From CAWEBF01 sp963807235 (lineage in GTDB: Bacteria; Acidobacteriota; Vicinamibacteria; Vicinamibacterales; UBA2999), in assembly GCA_963807235.1 (NCBI GenBank), contig CAWEBF010000025.1, positions 62,001 to 126,000 on the forward strand: a stretch of 64,000 nucleotides of DNA, in the 5' to 3' direction. Under the pieces are notes generated by a model that did not search any database, was not told where the DNA came from, and saw only the letters and a list, made by a program, of their open reading frames with translations. How positions within the stretch are numbered: position 1 is the first letter of the stretch; each line of letters opens with the position of its first letter. Made by a program: the position numbers and the translations under genes. This document shows, piece by piece, positions 1 through 8,755 of the stretch.

Positions 1-1342
1 CCAGATAGAACCAGCCCTGCTCGTCCATGAAGCCGACGTCGCCGGTGCGCAGCTCGCCGTCGCGCAACGACTCTGCCGTTTCCTTCGGCTTCTGCCAGTA
101 GCCGGGGACGATCTGCGGGCCGGCGATCACCAGCTCGCCGATCTCGCGGGGCGCCGCGTCGAGGCCGACGTCGGTCACGATGCGCACGTCGGTGTCGAAC
201 ACCGGTATGCCAACCGAGATGGCGCCGGTGCGCACGTCCACCGGCGGCACGACGCCGTGCGGCGTCATGTGCGTTGGTGACGTGGCCTCGGTCAGCCCGT
301 ACATCGGTTGGATGCGCGTGCCCGTTCGCTTGAACCAGTCGTCGAGCACCCCGGGCGGCGTGGGCGCGCCGCCCGTGTAGACCTTGGTCAGCGCCGTCAG
401 GTCGTGCTTCGCCATCGCCTCGTGGTTGAGGAGCGCGATGAAGGCGGTGACCGCGGACACCGTGAACGTGGCGCGATGCGCGGCGGCGAGGCGCAGCGCC
501 TCCTCGGCGTCGAACCGGTAGAAGAGCACCAAGGGACTTCCGGTCAGCATCGACAGCGTGACGTGCCCGATGAGCCCCGTGACGTGGAAGAGCGGCGCCA
601 ACCCCAGGATGACGTCCTTCGACGTCAAGCCAATCCAGTGCTGGTACACGGACGTGGCAAACACCACGTTCCGGTGCGTGTTCATGGCGGCCTTCGGTTC
701 GCCTGTCGTGCCCGACGTATAGACCATGAAGGCCACGTCGTCTCCGGTCAGGTCCACGCCCTCCGGGACCTGGCCCGCGTGGCGCTCCACCAGGTCCGCC
801 AGATCGACCGCATCGCGGCTGACGAGACGCGACGAGCCGGCGAGCGCCTTCGGTGCCGGTTTGGCCGGATCGAGGAACTGCAGCGGCGACGTGGTGATGG
901 TGTGCTGGACGGCGGTCGAAGGCAGCGCCGCGTGCGCGACGTCCGCGTAGAGATCATCCTGGCAGATCAGGAACCGGCTCCCCGAGTCGGAGAGGATCTT
1001 GACGAGCTCGCGCTCCCGCAGCATCGGGTTGCACGGCACGATGACCGTGCCGCACTTCCATGCGGCCAGCACCGCGATGAGCACCTGCGGGATGTTCTGC
1101 AGGTACATGGCCACGCGCTCGCCGTGCTCCGCGCCGCGCCGCTGCAAGGCCACGGCAAGCGCATCCGACATCTCGTCGATCTGGCCGGCCGTGACGCGCT
1201 GGTCGAAGTAGTGCACCAGGACGGCATCGCGTCCACGGGCGAGGGTGGCCCGGAACATGTCCAGGCCGGTACTGGCCTCGGGCGCAATCGACTCGGGGAC
1301 GTCCTGGTAAAGCGCCAGCCAGCGACGACGCGAAGGGTCCAT
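1..1342 (-). CDS. Acyl-CoA synthetase (AMP-binding), C-terminus beyond window
   Basis: Adenylate-forming enzyme that activates a carboxylic acid, probably a fatty acid, to its CoA thioester via an acyl-AMP. The protein starts MDPSRRRWLALYQDVPES and runs off the window edge after about 447 residues. Visible family motifs are the phosphate-binding loop YTSGTTGEPKAA, GLTEAT (A5 region) and the start of the ATP-ribose motif LRTGDVGFMD. The C-terminal lid with the catalytic lysine lies outside. The ATG at 1342 is 11 bases downstream of the phasin-like stop, so the two are probably co-transcribed. Substrate chain length cannot be read from the sequence; a link to hydroxyalkanoate metabolism is inferred only from the neighbour. 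Confidence 0.9.
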   Translation of the reverse strand, partial: MDPSRRRWLALYQDVPESIAPEASTGLDMFRATLARGRDAVLVHYFDQRVTAGQIDEMSDALAVALQRRGAEHGERVAMYLQNIPQVLIAVLAAWKCGTVIVPCNPMLRERELVKILSDSGSRFLICQDDLYADVAHAALPSTAVQHTITTSPLQFLDPAKPAPKALAGSSRLVSRDAVDLADLVERHAGQVPEGVDLTGDDVAFMVYTSGTTGEPKAAMNTHRNVVFATSVYQHWIGLTSKDVILGLAPLFHVTGLIGHVTLSMLTGSPLVLFYRFDAEEALRLAAAHRATFTVSAVTAFIALLNHEAMAKHDLTALTKVYTGGAPTPPGVLDDWFKRTGTRIQPMYGLTEATSPTHMTPHGVVPPVDVRTGAISVGIPVFDTDVRIVTDVGLDAAPREIGELVIAGPQIVPGYWQKPKETAESLRDGELRTGDVGFMDEQGWFYL

Positions 1343-1353
1343 GGCAGCCGCCG

Positions 1354-1644
1354 CTAGGACTTTTTCTCCGGTGCCGCCATGGCCTGACTGAGCGCTTCCA
1401 TGAATCGGCTCTGGTCGGCGAACAGCTTGGCCGCGAACGCGTAGTACGCCTCGGCCACTTCGGTCGGCGTCGGCATCATCTGCAGCGGCATGGGCTGCGG
1501 CCAGGGGGGCGCCTGCACGGTGTCGCCGCCGGACGCGGCCAGGCTTTCGCGCCACTTCTTCACCGCGGCCACGTAGTTTTCCTGCTGCGTGCGCAGCATC
1601 TCGCGCGTCTGTTTCTGGAATTCTTCGATGTTGTCGGTGGCCAT
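1354..1644 (-). CDS. Small phasin-like granule protein
   Basis: A 96-residue protein starting MATDNIEEFQKQTREML. It is mostly amphipathic helix with a proline-rich break near residues 45-55, followed by the segment PTPTEVAEAYYAFAAKLFA. That layout (helix, proline linker, PTP-x-E, helix ending in ADQSRFMEAL) resembles the short phasins found with polyhydroxyalkanoate genes in actinobacteria. Family membership is inference from pattern memory. An upstream in-frame start would add 15 residues, but MATDN fits the family better. It lies between an XRE regulator and an acyl-CoA ligase on the same strand, as phasin genes often do. No PHA synthase is in the window. Confidence 0.6.
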   Translation of the reverse strand: MATDNIEEFQKQTREMLRTQQENYVAAVKKWRESLAASGGDTVQAPPWPQPMPLQMMPTPTEVAEAYYAFAAKLFADQSRFMEALSQAMAAPEKKS

Positions 1645-1694
1645 GTCGCCTCGGGGGCCGATCCTGGCGCAGTGGCTCCAGGAAGTCAACGAAC

Positions 1695-1748
1695 AGCGAG
1701 GCTCCGCCTCGCTGGCGCAGTGTCTGATTGCCCGCGCTCTGCGCGGGC
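1695..1748 (+). repeat. Double-hairpin repeat, copy A
   Basis: Two GC-rich hairpins flank a conserved core. Hairpin 1 is AGCGAGGC-tcc-GCCTCGCT (1695-1713), the core CAGTGTCT lies at 1718-1725, then gatTG, then hairpin 2 GCCCGCGC-tct-GCGCGGGC (1730-1748). The same architecture occurs at 9534-9610, 19995-20049 and 30916-30968, always in the same orientation. This copy fills the gap between the phasin-like gene and the XRE gene and ends 4 bases from the XRE stop codon, so it could also act as a terminator or mRNA processing site. Confidence 0.8.
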
Positions 1749-1752
1749 GAGG

Positions 1753-2112
1753 TCAGGTGGTGCCGAGAAACGAGCGATAGACGCGGATGAGCGCTTCCTT
1801 CTGTGCCGGCTCGAGGCGTGGATCGAGCTGGATGGCTTGTTCGACGCTGGGCGCCGCGCCCTGGCCCTCCTCGTCCATGAACCCGAGCATCGTGTAGAGC
1901 TGCTCAGGCTTGAGACCAAACGCCTGCGCCAGCGCCTTGACCACTTGCGGCGAGGGGCGGTAGTTGCCGCGCTCGATCTGGCTCAGGTAGGAATCCGAGA
2001 CACCCGACATCTTCGCCAGGTTGCGCAGCGACACCTGGGCGAGCTGCCGCTGGGCCTTCACGAACTCGCCGAACGCGAGGAGCATTTTGTCGTTCTCGTT
2101 GTTCGCCGTCAT
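1753..2112 (-). CDS. XRE-family transcriptional regulator
   Basis: A 119-residue DNA-binding protein. The helix-turn-helix of the XRE/Cro type spans about residues 12-66 and contains LRNLAKMSGVSDSYLSQIER, followed by the usual NYRPSPQVVKALAQAFGL. The short C-terminal part is acidic and helical, with no recognisable ligand domain. Similar small XRE proteins precede phasin genes in PHA clusters, where they act as phasin repressors; the same role here is inference. The gene is on the same strand as the phasin-like gene and is separated from it by repeat copy A. Confidence 0.8.
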   Translation of the reverse strand: MTANNENDKMLLAFGEFVKAQRQLAQVSLRNLAKMSGVSDSYLSQIERGNYRPSPQVVKALAQAFGLKPEQLYTMLGFMDEEGQGAAPSVEQAIQLDPRLEPAQKEALIRVYRSFLGTT

Positions 2113-2114
2113 AT

Positions 2115-2171
2115 CAGTCTTCGGTCTTCAGTCTAAAGGCCGGGAGCCGGGAGCCGGGGGCCGGGAGCCGG
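2115..2171. repeat. Intergenic tandem micro-repeats
   Basis: Two short degenerate tandem arrays lie between the XRE gene and the fusion gene. The first is a run of CAGTCTTC/GGTCTTC-type units (2115-2134); the second is about four copies of GGGAGCC or GGGGGCC units (2138-2171). The units differ from those of the other spacers in this window but have a similar period of 7-8 bases. No function is evident. Confidence 0.6.
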
Positions 2172-2172
2172 C

Positions 2173-5100
2173 TCAATTCTGAAGGCTGGGAACTCGGAAG
2201 GCCACCACGTAATCGCCTGTGCCCCAGGCGCCGCCGCCGCCCGCCGCGACAGCGACGTACTCCGTGCCCGATTCAAGTCGGTAGGTCATCGGTGTCGCCT
2301 TGGCACCGGCCGGCAACTCGCCTTGCCACAACTCGCGTCCGGTTTCGATGTCGTAGGCGTGGAGGCGGCGATCGAGCGCGGCTCCGATGAAGACGACACC
2401 ACCGGCGGTCGCCGTGGCGCCACCCATATTCACCGAGCCCCAGTCGGGCTTGGTCTGCCGTGCCAGTTCGGGAGAAAGCACCGAAGTCATGGTGCCCAGC
2501 GGCACCTCCCATTTCCTGAGACCGGTGACGAGATCGATTGCCACCAGGGCGCCAAAGGGAGGCGGCGTGCAGGGAAGCCGCGACGGCGCCAGCAGCAGGC
2601 GCCGGCGCATGACGTACGGCGTCCCTTGCATCAGGTTGTATTCGAAGTCGTCTCCCAGCCTCGTCTTCTCCTCAGAGCGTGCGCGCTGAAGATCGAAGCC
2701 CTGTCGCGGGATGAGTTGAACCATTTCGGCGATGCGGTTCACCGCGATGACAGCAAGTTGCCGCACTGGGTCGACAGCGACCCGGCCCCAGTTCGCGCCG
2801 CCGATCCTGGCAGGCATCAACAGTGTGCCCCTGGTGCTTGGCGGCGTGAAGACGCCTTCGTTCCGAAGCGGGGCGATCACCGCCCGGCAGGCGTCGCGAT
2901 CGGCTGCCGTGATGCCCCAGACCTGATCGAGGGCGAAACGATGCGGACTGAGCGGTGGCGTGAGGGACGTAAAGACTTGCGTCCGAGCCGCCTGCTCCCC
3001 GGGAATGTCGCTCGCGGGAACGGGGCGTTCTTCGACCGGGAAGACAGGCCGGCCGGTCTCACGCTCGAGCACGAACAGCATCCCGGTCTTCGTCGCCTGC
3101 ATGACCGCGGCCACCGAGGCGCCGTTGCGCGTGAGCGTGACGAGCGCGGGCGGCGAGGCGTTGTCGTAGTCCCATAGATCGTGGTGAACGGTCTGGAACG
3201 CCCACACGCGTTGGCCCGTCGTGGCCCGCAGCGCGACGACTGAATTGGCATACCGGTTGTCGCCGAGCCGCAGCGCCCCGTAGTAGTCGGGCGCGGCGCT
3301 CCCTGTAGGGACAAACACAAGGTCGCGCTCGGCATCGGCCACCAAGGTCGACCACGCGTTGGCGCCGCCGCCTTTGTGCGCGAGTGCGCCTCGCCATTCT
3401 GGATACGCAGGATCACCAGGGTCTTGCGGGATCGGATCCCACGTCCATCGCAGCCGGCCGGTCCGCGCATCGTATGCGCGAACTTCACCGCTGGCCGGAT
3501 CGGGGCGGGAGTTGTCTCCGATCGATGATCCGGTGATGACCACTCCGTTCACTGCCACGGGCGGAGAGGTGATCGAGTATGCCTGCGGCTCGAACGGCGG
3601 AATACGGAGGCCGGCCTTGAGATCGACGATGCCATTCTCGCCGAAGTCACGACACGGCTTGCCATCCCGGGCGTCGAGGGCGATCAGCTGCGACTGCGCT
3701 GTCGCGGCGAAGATCCGCCGCCGGCACGGCGCGGCCGACGGCGCTGCCTCGTCGAGCCAGCTGGATACACCACGATTGGCAAAGTCGCTGTACGGAATGT
3801 TGCGTGCGATCTGGGGATCGAATACCCATTGTTCCTGCCCTGTCGCGGGGTCCAGTGCGATGACTCGTCCCAGGGGTGTCCCCAGAAACATCCTGCCGTC
3901 TACAACAATGGGCGTGGCTTCAAAGGAGGGTGCCTTGGTCGTCGCGAAGCGGGGGTCGGTTTCGCCAGTGCGGTATGTCCACGCGAGCTGAAGCCGGCCC
4001 ACATTCTCGCGGGCGATCTCCGAAGACGCCTGCTGGGCCGGAGCCGGCGTTCCGAAGCCGCTGATCCGTTTCGCGAGCCAGTCCTGGATGGTCACGAAGT
4101 AGGCCGGCACGAATCGCTGCAGCGACTTCATTTCCGCGTTGCTTCCGACCTTGGCCTCCCATTGAGCATGGTTCGCCTTCGGCAGAACACGCAGGGTGTA
4201 GTCCCGGTTCCCTCCTGCCTTGAGCGCAGCCTCCCAGGCGGCCTTGTTCTTTTCCGCAAGGATGTTGTTGTCCAGCTCCCCCCACAGGGCGAGCGTCGGC
4301 ACCCGGAGCTGACGAAGGATTGGCACGGGATCGTGGAAGTACGACCGCCGAATGACGTCCCAGTGCGGATGGTCGGGCGTTCCCGGGATCGTGTCGGGCG
4401 GCTTTCCCAGGCTGGCGGCGAGCTTCTCGCGGGCCGCGGCGTAGTCGTCCCACCCCCGGCCCGTTCTTGCGAATTCGTACTGCAGCTTCAGGACACCGAT
4501 GATCGCGTCGACCGTCTCTCGCGGCATCCCGGTCATCGTCATTTCGTTGCGCGCCTGATCGAGGGTCGTCTCGGCCGGTGGTACGCCCGCACCGGAGATG
4601 CTGATCAGAAAGGCGATGTCTTTCGACTTGACGGCCGCGAGCGGCATGATCCATCCCGCCTGGCTCACGCCCAGCAGTCCGATCTGCGTGTCGTCGATAT
4701 CGCTGCGAGTCTTCAAGTACTCGACGGCTGCCACCACGTCCCCCGCCAGATCGACAAACGACGCCGTGTTCCAGTCGCCGGTCGATCCACCCACACCCCG
4801 CTTGTCGTAGCCCAGGACCGCCATGCCGCGGCGAATCAGAAACCGCGACCAGGGAAGCATGGTTTCCCGATTCTGGGCGCCAGAGCCGTGGACGAGAACG
4901 ATCGCGGGATGCTTCCCACGCCTGGCCGGACTGGGACTGGTGAGTGTGCCGCTCAGCTGAATGTTGCCGCTCGCGAAGCGAACGTCCTCGGCTTTCTCGG
5001 CGTCGACGCGCCGCGCGGTTCGCCGGCCGGCGCCTTCTCGTTGCCACGTAAGCGAGGCGATCCTGCCGGTGCCGTCGCGCTGGAATTCGATACGAGACTC

Positions 5101-5418
5101 GATGGACGCCGAAACCGCCATGCCCGGTCCGGCGAAGAACTGGTCTCGACCGGTCGGATACAGCGTCCGCACCTCACCGGACTCATCGAATGCCACGAGT
5201 TCGCCTGGCTTGTCGAATCCGGTGAACTCGTTCCACATCTGGAGGTACACGAAAACGCCGGGTTCCCACCGATACACGCCCGCGTACTCGCGGAGGACCT
5301 TCTCGTCCATGGCGCGCACAGCGGGGGTCTGAAGCGCCGAGAGCGCGACGATGATTCCCACGAGAACCATGCCGCCCGTCGCGCCGACCGCGATCCGCGA
5401 AGGCACGTGCGTCGTCAT
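2173..5418 (-). CDS. Secreted alpha/beta hydrolase fused to a PQQ-type beta-propeller dehydrogenase
   Basis: A 1081-residue two-part protein with an N-terminal signal or anchor helix (about 8-36). Residues 40-460 form an alpha/beta hydrolase: oxyanion motif LVHGSG near 175, nucleophile elbow GVSQAG with Ser252, acid Asp383 in LWGELD, and His417 in KANHAQ. From about residue 466 (ENVGRLQLAWTYRTGE) it becomes a quinoprotein propeller like membrane glucose dehydrogenase, including VHHDLWDYDNASPPAL. The usual opening of such propellers (the GGDxxGTRYSPL region) is missing at the junction. PQQ binding and the oxidised substrate are inferred. The fusion has no internal stop and no candidate second start with signal peptide, so it may be a recent in-frame gene fusion or an assembly join. 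Confidence 0.8.
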   Translation of the reverse strand: MTTHVPSRIAVGATGGMVLVGIIVALSALQTPAVRAMDEKVLREYAGVYRWEPGVFVYLQMWNEFTGFDKPGELVAFDESGEVRTLYPTGRDQFFAGPGMAVSASIESRIEFQRDGTGRIASLTWQREGAGRRTARRVDAEKAEDVRFASGNIQLSGTLTSPSPARRGKHPAIVLVHGSGAQNRETMLPWSRFLIRRGMAVLGYDKRGVGGSTGDWNTASFVDLAGDVVAAVEYLKTRSDIDDTQIGLLGVSQAGWIMPLAAVKSKDIAFLISISGAGVPPAETTLDQARNEMTMTGMPRETVDAIIGVLKLQYEFARTGRGWDDYAAAREKLAASLGKPPDTIPGTPDHPHWDVIRRSYFHDPVPILRQLRVPTLALWGELDNNILAEKNKAAWEAALKAGGNRDYTLRVLPKANHAQWEAKVGSNAEMKSLQRFVPAYFVTIQDWLAKRISGFGTPAPAQQASSEIARENVGRLQLAWTYRTGETDPRFATTKAPSFEATPIVVDGRMFLGTPLGRVIALDPATGQEQWVFDPQIARNIPYSDFANRGVSSWLDEAAPSAAPCRRRIFAATAQSQLIALDARDGKPCRDFGENGIVDLKAGLRIPPFEPQAYSITSPPVAVNGVVITGSSIGDNSRPDPASGEVRAYDARTGRLRWTWDPIPQDPGDPAYPEWRGALAHKGGGANAWSTLVADAERDLVFVPTGSAAPDYYGALRLGDNRYANSVVALRATTGQRVWAFQTVHHDLWDYDNASPPALVTLTRNGASVAAVMQATKTGMLFVLERETGRPVFPVEERPVPASDIPGEQAARTQVFTSLTPPLSPHRFALDQVWGITAADRDACRAVIAPLRNEGVFTPPSTRGTLLMPARIGGANWGRVAVDPVRQLAVIAVNRIAEMVQLIPRQGFDLQRARSEEKTRLGDDFEYNLMQGTPYVMRRRLLLAPSRLPCTPPPFGALVAIDLVTGLRKWEVPLGTMTSVLSPELARQTKPDWGSVNMGGATATAGGVVFIGAALDRRLHAYDIETGRELWQGELPAGAKATPMTYRLESGTEYVAVAAGGGGAWGTGDYVVAFRVPSLQN

Positions 5419-5466
5419 GCAGTCTCCAGTCTCCAGTTCTGCCCAGAGCCTGAGAGCCCAGAGCCC
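5419..5466. repeat. Intergenic tandem micro-repeats
   Basis: The spacer between the fusion gene and the aldehyde dehydrogenase consists almost wholly of short direct repeats: CAGTCTC-CAGTCTC-CAGTTCT (5420-5440), then CCCAGAGCC-TGAGAGCCCAGAGCCC (5442-5466). The spacer also lies just upstream of the fusion gene's start codon. No promoter or terminator is recognisable. Confidence 0.55.
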
Positions 5467-5467
5467 C

Positions 5468-6973
5468 TCAACTCATCATCATCACCGACTTCGTCTCCGT
5501 GTAGAGATCAATCATCGCCCTGCCCATCTCCCGGCCGAATCCACTCTGCTTGTAGCCGCCGAAGGGCAAAGCGTTGTCGAGCAGGCCGTGGCAGTTCACC
5601 CACACGGTGCCCGCCTTGATTCGCGGAATCAAGCGGTGGACGCGCTTGAGGTCGTTGGACCAGATGCTGGCGGAGAGCCCGTAGGCCGTGCCGTTGGCCA
5701 TCGCCGCGATGTCGTCCACGTCGTCGAACGGCGTGGCGACAAGCACGGGTCCGAAGATCTCCTCCTGCACCACGCGCGCGGACTGCGGCAGGCCGGTGAG
5801 GATGGTGGGTTTGTGGAACCAGCCGCGATCGCCGTGGCGTTCGCCGCCGGTGACCAGGGTCGCGCCTTCATCCAGACCCGTCTTCACGTATCCGGACACC
5901 CGGTTCAACTGGCGCTCCGACACGAGCGGTCCGAGCTGTGTCTTGGGCTCCAGGCCCGAGCCGATCCGCATCGCGGCGGCGATGGTGCTCACGCCCTCGA
6001 GCACCGCGTCAAACGCCTTGCGCTGCACGTAGAGCCGCGACCCAGCGACGCACACCTGGCCGGAGTTGAAGAAGATGGCGTTGGCCGCGCCGCTGGCCGC
6101 CACCTTCGGGTCCACGTCGTCCAGCACGATGACGGGGGACTTTCCGCCCAGCTCGAGCGAGATCCGGGTCATGTTGTCGATGGCCGCCTTGCCAATCAGC
6201 TTGCCGACGGCCGTGGAGCCGGTGAAGGCGAGCTTGTCGATGCCCGGATGCGCGGCCAGCGCGGCGCCTGCAGTCTTGCCCTCGCCGGTCACCACGTTGA
6301 GAACGCCCTTGGGGAATCCAGCCTCGAGCGCGCACTCGGCCAGCCGCAGCGCCGTAAGCGGAGTGTCCTCCGCCGGCTTGAGGACGACGCTGCAGCCGGT
6401 GGCCAGCGCCGGCCCGATTTTCCACACCGCCATCATCAGCGGGAAGTTCCACGGGATGATTGCGCCCACCACGCCCACCGGCTCGCGGCGCGTGTAGCCA
6501 AAGAACTCGTTCTTGCGGAAGCCCGGCATCGACAGATCGACCGTCGTGCCCTCGATCTTTGTGGCCCAGCCGGCGCTGTACCGCAGGAAGTCCACGGCCG
6601 AGGGCACATCCACGCGCTGCGAGATGACGAGGGGCTTGCCGTTGTCGAGCGTCTCGAGCTCGGCGAACTCCTTCGCGTTCGCCTCGAGGAGGTCGGCCAG
6701 CTTCAGCAGCCACCGCTCGCGGTCAACAGGGCGCGCCGCGCTCCATTCCGCCGACTCGAACGCCGTCCTCGCCGCACGCACCGCCAGGTCCACGTCGGCC
6801 GCTGCGGCAGCCGGTACCGTGGTGATCACGCTGCCGGTGGCCGGGTCTCTCACGTCCAGCCTCGCGCCGGATTGCGCGTCGCACCACTCGGCGCCAATCA
6901 GCATCTTGCGAGGCGCCCCGAGGAACGTCTTGACCGCGTCGCTGACCGCGAGAGAACTGATGAGTGCGCTCAT
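5468..6973 (-). CDS. NAD(P)-dependent aldehyde dehydrogenase
   Basis: A 501-residue ALDH-superfamily enzyme oxidising an aldehyde to its acid. It has the catalytic Cys308 in FFNSGQVCVAGSRL, general base Glu274 in ISLELGGKSP, the nucleotide-binding FTGSTAVGK, and IIPWNFPLMMAVWKIGPAL with the conserved asparagine. The length is normal for the betaine/phenylacetaldehyde-type subfamily. The start MSALISSLAVSD at 6973 was chosen because further upstream the frame reads as low-complexity shadow sequence. The stop lies next to the micro-repeat spacer. Substrate cannot be assigned. Confidence 0.93.
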   Translation of the reverse strand: MSALISSLAVSDAVKTFLGAPRKMLIGAEWCDAQSGARLDVRDPATGSVITTVPAAAAADVDLAVRAARTAFESAEWSAARPVDRERWLLKLADLLEANAKEFAELETLDNGKPLVISQRVDVPSAVDFLRYSAGWATKIEGTTVDLSMPGFRKNEFFGYTRREPVGVVGAIIPWNFPLMMAVWKIGPALATGCSVVLKPAEDTPLTALRLAECALEAGFPKGVLNVVTGEGKTAGAALAAHPGIDKLAFTGSTAVGKLIGKAAIDNMTRISLELGGKSPVIVLDDVDPKVAASGAANAIFFNSGQVCVAGSRLYVQRKAFDAVLEGVSTIAAAMRIGSGLEPKTQLGPLVSERQLNRVSGYVKTGLDEGATLVTGGERHGDRGWFHKPTILTGLPQSARVVQEEIFGPVLVATPFDDVDDIAAMANGTAYGLSASIWSNDLKRVHRLIPRIKAGTVWVNCHGLLDNALPFGGYKQSGFGREMGRAMIDLYTETKSVMMMS

Positions 6974-7029
6974 CGAGCCATTGTCCCGCAGATCCAGCGA
7001 GGCTGCGCGCCCTCCGGGCAGGGGGGGTA

Positions 7030-8544
7030 TTACACCTGGTCCTGTAACACCGACGCGACTGCCTCCTGAACCTTGCGCCAGATGCTGCGCCGCCGCCACG
7101 CCGCCAGGGTGACCTGCGTCGAGTGCGGCCAGTCTTCCTCGAAGATCTCGAGCAGGCGGGCGATCGGCTCCGGGTCGAAGAACGACACGTTGGTCTCCTC
7201 GTTCAGCCCGAACGAGCGGTTGTCGAAGTTGGTCGTGCCGATGGTCGCCCATTTGTGATCCACGACCATGACCTTGTGATGCAGCATCGTCGTGTCGTAC
7301 TCGTAGATCGAGGCGCCCGCCTCGAGCGCGGGGCCGTACAGCCGCACGCTGTTGTGGCGGGCGATCCAGTGATCGTTCCGCGCACCCGACACCAGGATCC
7401 GCACGTCGACGCCGCGCTTGCGCGCGTCCGCCAGCGCCTCGATGGCGGCGTGGTCGGGTACGAAGTAGGGGTTGGCGATCAGAATCGACTTCCTGGCGCA
7501 GACGATTGACAGCAGGTAGAGCGTTCGAGCCGAGGAAGAGCCCACCACCGGTGAGCTCATGACGGTTTGCACCTGTGTGTCTCCCACCGGATGCGCCGGC
7601 GGGAAGAAGTCTTCGCCGGTGACCAGCTCGCCCGTCGTTTCCAGCCAGTTGGCGACAAAGCCTGTCTGCAGGGGCACGACGCCCGGGCCTTCGACGCGCA
7701 CCTGCACGTCGTGCCAGTGATCGGGATCCTGCGCGTCACCGCTCCACTGGTCGCCGATGCCGGCGCCGCCGGTGAATCCCACGCGTCCGTCCACGAGCAG
7801 CGTCTTGCGGTGCGTCCGCTGGTTGAACCGGGCGATGGTGTACCAGTGGATCGGATGGAACCAGGCCAGCTGGCAGCCGCCGCTCTCGAGGATCTGCAGG
7901 ATCTCCGTGCCGATCGTGGCCGAGCCCACTGCATCCAGCAGGATCTTCACCGGCACGCCGTCTCGTGAGCGCTCGGTCAGGGCGCGGGCAAATTCGCGGC
8001 CGATGTCGCCGTTCCAGTAAATGTAGGCCTCGATCGTCACCGATCGTCGCGCGTGCCGGATGGCGTCGAGCATCGCCGGGTAGAACTCGTCGCCGTTGTT
8101 CAGCACTGTCACGCGATTGCCGTCCACGAACGGCGCGCCGGTGGCCCCCGCCACGCTCTCGAGGAACACCTTGGTGCCCACCGACATCTGGTGCTCGAGT
8201 CCGTACAGCGGCGGCCGCTCGAGCGGGGCCGCGAGTCGCATGATGACCGCCACCAGCCAGAGCCACGCGGCGTTGCCCCAATCGGTGTTCGCCGTCGCCC
8301 AGATCGCGGCTCCGGCCCACAGCCACCACGTGAACAGCGCTCTGCGTATGCGCGTCCACAACGTGGGCACACCCCAGGGCTTCCGGCGACGCCTCACAGC
8401 CGGCTCGAGCCGGTGCCGCCACCTGCGCGGCACGTTGCGTTGCAGGTAACGGTGCGGCTGGCTTCGAGGGCGCCGGCGCCTGGCTGGGGCGGATCCCGTC
8501 ACGGTCGCGTTCGCATGCAAGGCCTTACGCCCCCGCGATGCCAA
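7030..8544 (-). CDS. Cardiolipin synthase / phospholipase D-family protein
   Basis: A 504-residue membrane-associated PLD-superfamily enzyme that probably makes cardiolipin by transferring phosphatidyl groups between phosphatidylglycerol molecules. Two HKD motifs are intact: HRKTLLVDGRVGFTGG and HHKVMVVDHKWATIGTTNFD, each HxKxxxxD. A basic N-terminal stretch (residues 1-65) precedes one or two hydrophobic segments (about 70-105). The first ATG is used, but the arginine-rich leader is unusual, and a start nearer residue 58 (VPTLWTRIRRAL) is possible. The gene is on the same strand as the aldehyde dehydrogenase, 56 bases upstream of it. Confidence 0.88.
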   Translation of the reverse strand: MASRGRKALHANATVTGSAPARRRRPRSQPHRYLQRNVPRRWRHRLEPAVRRRRKPWGVPTLWTRIRRALFTWWLWAGAAIWATANTDWGNAAWLWLVAVIMRLAAPLERPPLYGLEHQMSVGTKVFLESVAGATGAPFVDGNRVTVLNNGDEFYPAMLDAIRHARRSVTIEAYIYWNGDIGREFARALTERSRDGVPVKILLDAVGSATIGTEILQILESGGCQLAWFHPIHWYTIARFNQRTHRKTLLVDGRVGFTGGAGIGDQWSGDAQDPDHWHDVQVRVEGPGVVPLQTGFVANWLETTGELVTGEDFFPPAHPVGDTQVQTVMSSPVVGSSSARTLYLLSIVCARKSILIANPYFVPDHAAIEALADARKRGVDVRILVSGARNDHWIARHNSVRLYGPALEAGASIYEYDTTMLHHKVMVVDHKWATIGTTNFDNRSFGLNEETNVSFFDPEPIARLLEIFEEDWPHSTQVTLAAWRRRSIWRKVQEAVASVLQDQV

Positions 8545-8755
8545 TTGTTGTGCGCCTGCCGATCATGAGCAGTTGGGGGTCTCATCTGAGCCGGGATCAC
8601 GCTGCTGAGTTTTGTACTCGAACTCGGCCGTAGCCTGCTCGACTGTAACAACACCATACTTTGCACTGCCGTTTCTAACAGGCCCCCACTGTGGTCTTGG
8701 CCCGTAAGTTGCCATACCAAAGCCCATAGGCCGATCACTTTGGAGGACCGACAAC
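8545..8755 (+). other. Leader region before the LPQTA protein gene
   Basis: A 211-base spacer between divergent genes. The only confident signal is a strong Shine-Dalgarno GGAGGA (8742-8747), eight bases before the ATG at 8756. The stretch is less GC-rich than its surroundings, as expected for a promoter region, but I see no clear -35/-10 pair and no RNA gene. Confidence 0.5.

Noticed and set aside
308..1357. A 349-codon open frame on the plus strand opposite the acyl-CoA ligase
   Set aside because: Arginine-rich, low-complexity translation antisense to a well-conserved enzyme; typical shadow frame of GC-rich coding DNA.
2115..2171. CRISPR array or remnants in the tandem repeats
   Set aside because: Units are only 7-8 bases without unique spacers, and there are no cas genes in the window.
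3829..5619. A 596-codon plus-strand frame across the fusion gene
   Set aside because: No domains, runs over two real genes and their spacer; shadow of the minus-strand coding sequence.
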